From: Nanobdellota archaeon | GTDB taxonomy: Archaea; Nanobdellota; Nanobdellia; Pacearchaeales; GW2011-AR1 | DNA length: 41,525 nucleotides | Assembly: GCA_018830525.1 (NCBI GenBank) | Contig: JAHJSH010000029.1 | Location: forward strand, 1 to 41,525 | Reading direction: 5' to 3' | Shown: positions 38,320 to 41,525 of the stretch, one piece after another | Numbering within the stretch: the stretch's first letter is position 1 | How the letters are laid out: each line of letters opens with the position of its first letter | The notes under the pieces: model-generated | What the model saw: only the letters and a program-made list of their open reading frames with translations | Databases searched by the model: none | What the model was told of the DNA's origin: nothing | Program-made: the position numbers and the translations under genes

Positions 38320-40938
38320 ATGAATAAAATATTTAGAAAAGCTATTACAATTTTAGGAAGTGCTGCTTTGATTGGAATGACTGTAGGTGCGGCGGCTGCT
38401 GCTTCTTACCCATCTCCTTTTACAAGTAATACTGCTATTGTTTACGGTTCTAATGCTGCTTTATCCGATAGAGCTGCAGTTACAGACATTGCTGAAAATA
38501 TTGACGCAGCTACTGCAGTTTCTGCAGGAGGTGCTGTGACTACAACTTCTGGAGATATAGTTTCATTAGATACTGGTTCTACCCGTATCTATTTGAATAC
38601 ATCGTTAAATACTGCGAAATCAGTATTTACAAAAACTGCTTTACCAGTGGTTCTTGCTGATGAGACTTTCTCAGGAAATGTAGATGCTGCTATGACTCAA
38701 ACAATTAAGTTTGCTGCTGGCGCAGCTGCAGGTGACGATAATAGTGGTAAGGTAATTTTTGCGAAACAACCAAGTAGTAATACAGACCCTAAGTTTGGTA
38801 TTAGTTTGGGAACTTCGCATTCTGATGATATTCTTTACAATGCTTCTGTTACTTTTGGAACTGCTGTGATGTTTAATCACACTGATTCAACAGGTGAAAA
38901 TATAAGATTATTTGGAAAGGATTTTGTTGTTAGTACTGCTACTACTGCTAGTAAATTGGTATTATTTTCTTCTGCTACTGAAATAAACTTAGTTGCGGGG
39001 GGGGCTAGTGCTAATCCAAGTTCTACAGTTGTGATTGATGGAACTTCTTATGAAGTTGAGTTAGTTACAGGTACAAGTACAACTGCTACAATCGCTGTAA
39101 ATGGTGAAAGTAAAGAAGTTACTGAAGGTTCTTCAAAGAAGATCAATGGAATCGATGTTGCTGTTAAATCAGTTACAGAATCCACTGCTCTTAGTACAGT
39201 TACTGCAAGTATTCTTGTGGGTTCTAATAAGATAACATTCCAGGCTTCTAGCCAGGTTCTTATGGGTTCAGATGATGATCCTGTAGATGGAACTTATGTT
39301 TATCTAACTGGAACTCCAGATTCATTAACAGGTTTAACTATTGCTACATTCAGACCAGACTCAAGCACTGATGCTATTCTTCCCGGACAGTCTTTCGTAG
39401 ACCCAGTCTTTGGAAGTTTCAAGGTAGATTTTGCTGGAATGAATATCGCAGATAATTCTGATGACAGGGAAACTATTTCTGTTCAGAATTCTGGAGACGA
39501 CACAATATCTGTGAAATTTACAGATGCTAATGCAAACGCTGGAACTGTTGAATTTGCACACAACGCAAGTGGATTGTTTTACTTAGCTGATGATAACAAC
39601 TACACTATGCATGTGATGGAAATGGCTAACTTGACAGAGAATGATTACATTATTATCGGAAACGAAGAATACGGAAAAATTCTTCAATTGACTGATATAT
39701 ACAATCAGACAACAGGTACCACATCTAAAACAAATGATAGGGTAAAATTCCAGAATGTTATGGATAGCACAGATACTTATAATACTGTGTTTACAACTAC
39801 TGAAGGATCAGGAACTCTTACTGTAGAGGGTAAGGAGTATACTGTTACTTTCTCTGGTTCAGATGATACTGGATGGGCAACTATTAAGAATCCTACTGGA
39901 GAGTCTGCTAATGCAAACACATTCGTAGTTTATCCTACTGTGAGAACTAAAAATAATGGATTGCTTGCTGTTTATGAGCCATTGAATATCGTATTAGGTA
40001 ATAATCGGACTACTTCCGGTGGAGCAAATTCTGTTACAACACTTAGATTCCCTGATGGTGATGGATATACGGATTTAGTTGCTACCTTTGCAGGTAATGT
40101 AACTGATGCTGTGTGGACACTTAGTGGTGCTGTTGCCGATACTTTGAATACTTCGGTGGGAGATTCCGCTACTCTTGTTATAGGACAATTAACCTATAAC
40201 CTAAGTACATCAGGTACTGCTAACGCAACTACGTTATACCTTATCGATCCTGAAGGAACTGCTAACATTGATCAACCGGCTATTGTTCTTTTCGAAGGAA
40301 AAGACGATAAGAATGAGTATCATGCTGTTGTTGTAGATTTAGAAGATAATTCTGCGGCTACTAGCTCGAACGGTGTTGGAGTGAATGATGTATTGTTTAG
40401 TTCTGACTACTACCATGCTTCTGCAACTCTTAACAGTGACAGTGACCTTACACAGGATGCTGATTTCTGGGGGACAATCACAACATTAAATGCTGATGAT
40501 TCCGACCAGAAGACAGTCTCGATAAGTTATCCAGGTAGCCAAATATATGCGCAAGTATATGTTGGTGAAGCGGATGCTACTATTGGTGGAGACGGTACTA
40601 GTGTAGGTGTAAAAACTTACGCTGATACTGAGGCTGCTTCATTCGCTGGAATGAATTTAGTTGTTGTTGGTGGTTCTGCTATCAACGCAATTGCTGCTGA
40701 GTTACTTGGTAGTGCTTACAGTGAAGGTGCGTTTACTACTGCTACTGGAATCGGTGCTGGAGAATTCTTAATCAAATCTTACGATAGATCTGGTAAGACT
40801 GCTCTATTAGTCGCTGGTTACAATGCTGCTGATACTGAAAAGGCTGCGAAGGTTCTTCTTAACGAAGTAATCAACACAGCTGTAGGAAAGGAATACAAAG
40901 GTGTTTCTTCTACTGAAGCAATCACGGTTATAGCTTAG
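38320..40938 (+). CDS. S-layer protein, Methanocaldococcus-type
   Basis: An 872-residue protein. Sec signal FRKAITILGSAALIGMTVGA cut near AAAAA-S. Just after it, TAIVYGSNAALSDRAAVTDI matches the conserved N-terminal segment of methanococcal S-layer proteins. The long Ser/Thr/Gly/Asp-rich beta region is low in Cys and Lys, and the C-terminal GMNLVVVGGSAINAIAAELL, KSYDRSGKTALLVAGYNAAD and KAAKVLLNEV segment matches the conserved S-layer C-terminus. It would form the outer lattice. The codon choice (many GCT/ACT/GGA) and strong ribosome site suggest very high expression. Confidence 0.9.
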   Translation: MNKIFRKAITILGSAALIGMTVGAAAAASYPSPFTSNTAIVYGSNAALSDRAAVTDIAENIDAATAVSAGGAVTTTSGDIVSLDTGSTRIYLNTSLNTAKSVFTKTALPVVLADETFSGNVDAAMTQTIKFAAGAAAGDDNSGKVIFAKQPSSNTDPKFGISLGTSHSDDILYNASVTFGTAVMFNHTDSTGENIRLFGKDFVVSTATTASKLVLFSSATEINLVAGGASANPSSTVVIDGTSYEVELVTGTSTTATIAVNGESKEVTEGSSKKINGIDVAVKSVTESTALSTVTASILVGSNKITFQASSQVLMGSDDDPVDGTYVYLTGTPDSLTGLTIATFRPDSSTDAILPGQSFVDPVFGSFKVDFAGMNIADNSDDRETISVQNSGDDTISVKFTDANANAGTVEFAHNASGLFYLADDNNYTMHVMEMANLTENDYIIIGNEEYGKILQLTDIYNQTTGTTSKTNDRVKFQNVMDSTDTYNTVFTTTEGSGTLTVEGKEYTVTFSGSDDTGWATIKNPTGESANANTFVVYPTVRTKNNGLLAVYEPLNIVLGNNRTTSGGANSVTTLRFPDGDGYTDLVATFAGNVTDAVWTLSGAVADTLNTSVGDSATLVIGQLTYNLSTSGTANATTLYLIDPEGTANIDQPAIVLFEGKDDKNEYHAVVVDLEDNSAATSSNGVGVNDVLFSSDYYHASATLNSDSDLTQDADFWGTITTLNADDSDQKTVSISYPGSQIYAQVYVGEADATIGGDGTSVGVKTYADTEAASFAGMNLVVVGGSAINAIAAELLGSAYSEGAFTTATGIGAGEFLIKSYDRSGKTALLVAGYNAADTEKAAKVLLNEVINTAVGKEYKGVSSTEAITVIA

Positions 40939-40981
40939 ATAATCCAAAAGAAAAAGTAAAACAAAAATTTAATTTTAACAC

Positions 40982-41011
40982 GCCCGACCCCAAAAAGGTC
41001 GGGCTTTTTTT
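40982..41011 (+). terminator. GC-rich hairpin terminator of the S-layer gene
   Basis: GCCCGACC (40982-40989) pairs perfectly with GGTCGGGC (40997-41004) and is followed by seven T. It lies 43 bases after the S-layer stop. This bacterial-style hairpin plus T-run is unusually strong for an archaeon, where T-runs alone often suffice. Confidence 0.8.
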
Positions 41012-41251
41012 ATGTTCGACGGAACCTAAGGTTCCCTACAAGTAGCCTCCCCAGATAGCGATAATCAAAAATCGATTTTTCATTTGTTTTTGTTGTACAA
41101 AAACCTTGCGTGAAAAATCAATTTGGTCTTATCGTATACAAGGCGAAATAAGATTTCTTGACGACTTCGTCCTCTCCCTTCGGGCCGGACAACCTGCGCC
41201 TAAAATATTATTTCGTGGGACGCTTAGGGGAATGTTGGGGCGACTTGCTCG
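41012..41251. other. Intergenic palindrome-rich segment
   Basis: No supported gene. Palindromes include GGAACC-TAA-GGTTCC (near 41022), AAAAATCGATTTTT (near 41068), GACGA-CT-TCGTC (near 41160) and CCC-TTC-GGG. The AAAAATC/GATTTTT hairpin resembles hairpin 3 of the duplicated leader elements. It may be remnants of palindromic repeats. Confidence 0.45.
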
Positions 41252-41401
41252 GCTCGAAAAAAGTAGGCCGAGAAAGACCTTCATGTTTTTCTCTCAGGCT
41301 CGAAAAAAATTGGTCGAGGAAGACCTTCATGTTTTTCTCTCAGGCTCGAAAAAAATTGGTCGAGGAAGACCTTCATGTTTTTCTCTCAGGCTCGAAAAAA
41401 A
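41252..41401. repeat. 46-bp tandem repeat, three copies plus a partial
   Basis: Units start at 41252, 41298, 41344 and 41390 with GCTCGAAAAAA and contain GGTCGAGGAAGACC and TTCATGTTTTTCTC. The second and third units are nearly identical; the first is diverged. Since 46 is not a multiple of three, track ORF 41158-41478 reads them in three frames and is not a gene. A related sequence encodes the N-terminus of the gene at 22696. Confidence 0.8.
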
Positions 41402-41421
41402 GGTCGGGCTTTTTTTATGTT
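41397..41421 (+). repeat. Direct repeat of the S-layer terminator's 3' half
   Basis: These 25 bases (GGTCGGGC, seven T, ATGTT, with five A in front) are identical to 40992-41016, 405 bases upstream. The left hairpin arm is not repeated nearby. It may mark a segmental duplication or the boundary of an inserted block. Confidence 0.65.
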
Positions 41422-41450
41422 GTTTTGTTGATGGAAACCATGGGCGTAAT

Positions 41451-41460
41451 TTTTATAAAG
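41451..41460 (+). promoter_or_regulatory. TATA box of the last, partial gene
   Basis: TTTTATAAAG lies 25 bases upstream of the ATG at 41481, the same leaderless spacing as elsewhere in the window. Confidence 0.55.
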
Positions 41461-41480
41461 TCAATTTCCGACGGTTAGGT

Positions 41481-41525
41481 ATGAAAAGAATTCAGACTGC
41501 AGATATTTTGAAGCGTAAGGCTCGG
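41481..41525 (+). CDS. Partial CDS running off the window end
   Basis: The ATG at 41481 opens MKRIQTADILKRKAR, which continues past the last base. TATA spacing supports the start. Fifteen residues are too few to identify a family. Confidence 0.5.
   Translation, partial: MKRIQTADILKRKAR

Noticed and set aside
41252-41401. Possible CRISPR array
   Set aside because: Units are head-to-tail without variable spacers, and no cas genes are present.
41158-41478. 106-residue track ORF with repeated Ser/Arg/Lys segments
   Set aside because: It is made of 46-bp repeats read in three successive frames; no promoter and no protein-like conservation.

Overview
The window looks like a chromosomal segment of a small-genome archaeon, most likely a DPANN lineage of the Pacearchaeota/Woesearchaeota kind. 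Supporting features are an archaeal PCNA clamp, a primase small subunit with an appended C-terminal domain, an S-layer protein of the Methanocaldococcus type, many proteins with class III (pilin-like) signal peptides, HVO_A0114 and AbrB regulators, and TATA boxes about 25 bases upstream of start codons, which implies leaderless mRNAs. The placement is inference; no rRNA or tRNA was found to test it.

Bases 1-10.3 kb form an AT-rich accessory island. A winged-helix regulator and two DNA methyltransferases (+ strand) converge without a gap on two nuclease genes (- strand). This reads as a Type II-like restriction-modification system. Its large nuclease joins a LAGLIDADG fold that has lost both catalytic acids to an intact PD-(D/E)XK domain, and its small partner carries a degenerate PD-(D/E)XK domain. 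Next come a PD-(D/E)XK/DUF5655 protein, a pseudogene split by a small palindromic insertion, an AAA ATPase/DUF4143 gene with a double-palindrome promoter, its intact zinc-finger paralogue, several small unknown genes, and a RecB/Cas4-like nuclease (10.3-10.9 kb).

From 11 to 18 kb lie two membrane-anchored surface proteins and a primase (all - strand), then divergently a 46-residue membrane protein, a 36-residue ORF, PCNA, an unknown gene and a winged-helix gene.

From 18 to 32 kb lies the most striking part: three tandem cassettes, each a pilin-like protein of 245-266 residues followed by a giant Cys-rich, Ig-like surface protein of 1047-1386 residues. Two giants begin with a class III-like signal and carry a Gly/Ala-rich membrane core; the middle one has a Sec signal and no core. 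A 78-base hairpin element occurs twice, immediately before PCNA and before the first giant, with substitutions concentrated in loops and one compensatory base-pair change.

From 32 to 37 kb lie a FabH-like ketoacyl synthase and four more pilin-like genes, with a MntA-HepT toxin-antitoxin pair and a GNAT acetyltransferase embedded in the same overlapping gene string. From 37 to 41.5 kb lie an AbrB-RelE pair with a palindromic operator, an HVO_A0114-type regulator, and the S-layer gene. The S-layer gene has tandem TATA boxes, a 250-base structured leader and a strong hairpin terminator, followed by 46-bp tandem repeats and the start of one more gene.

The 18-37 kb genes probably build one cell-surface structure under the S-layer. 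The export and assembly machinery (prepilin peptidase, ATPase, TadC-like protein) is not in this window.
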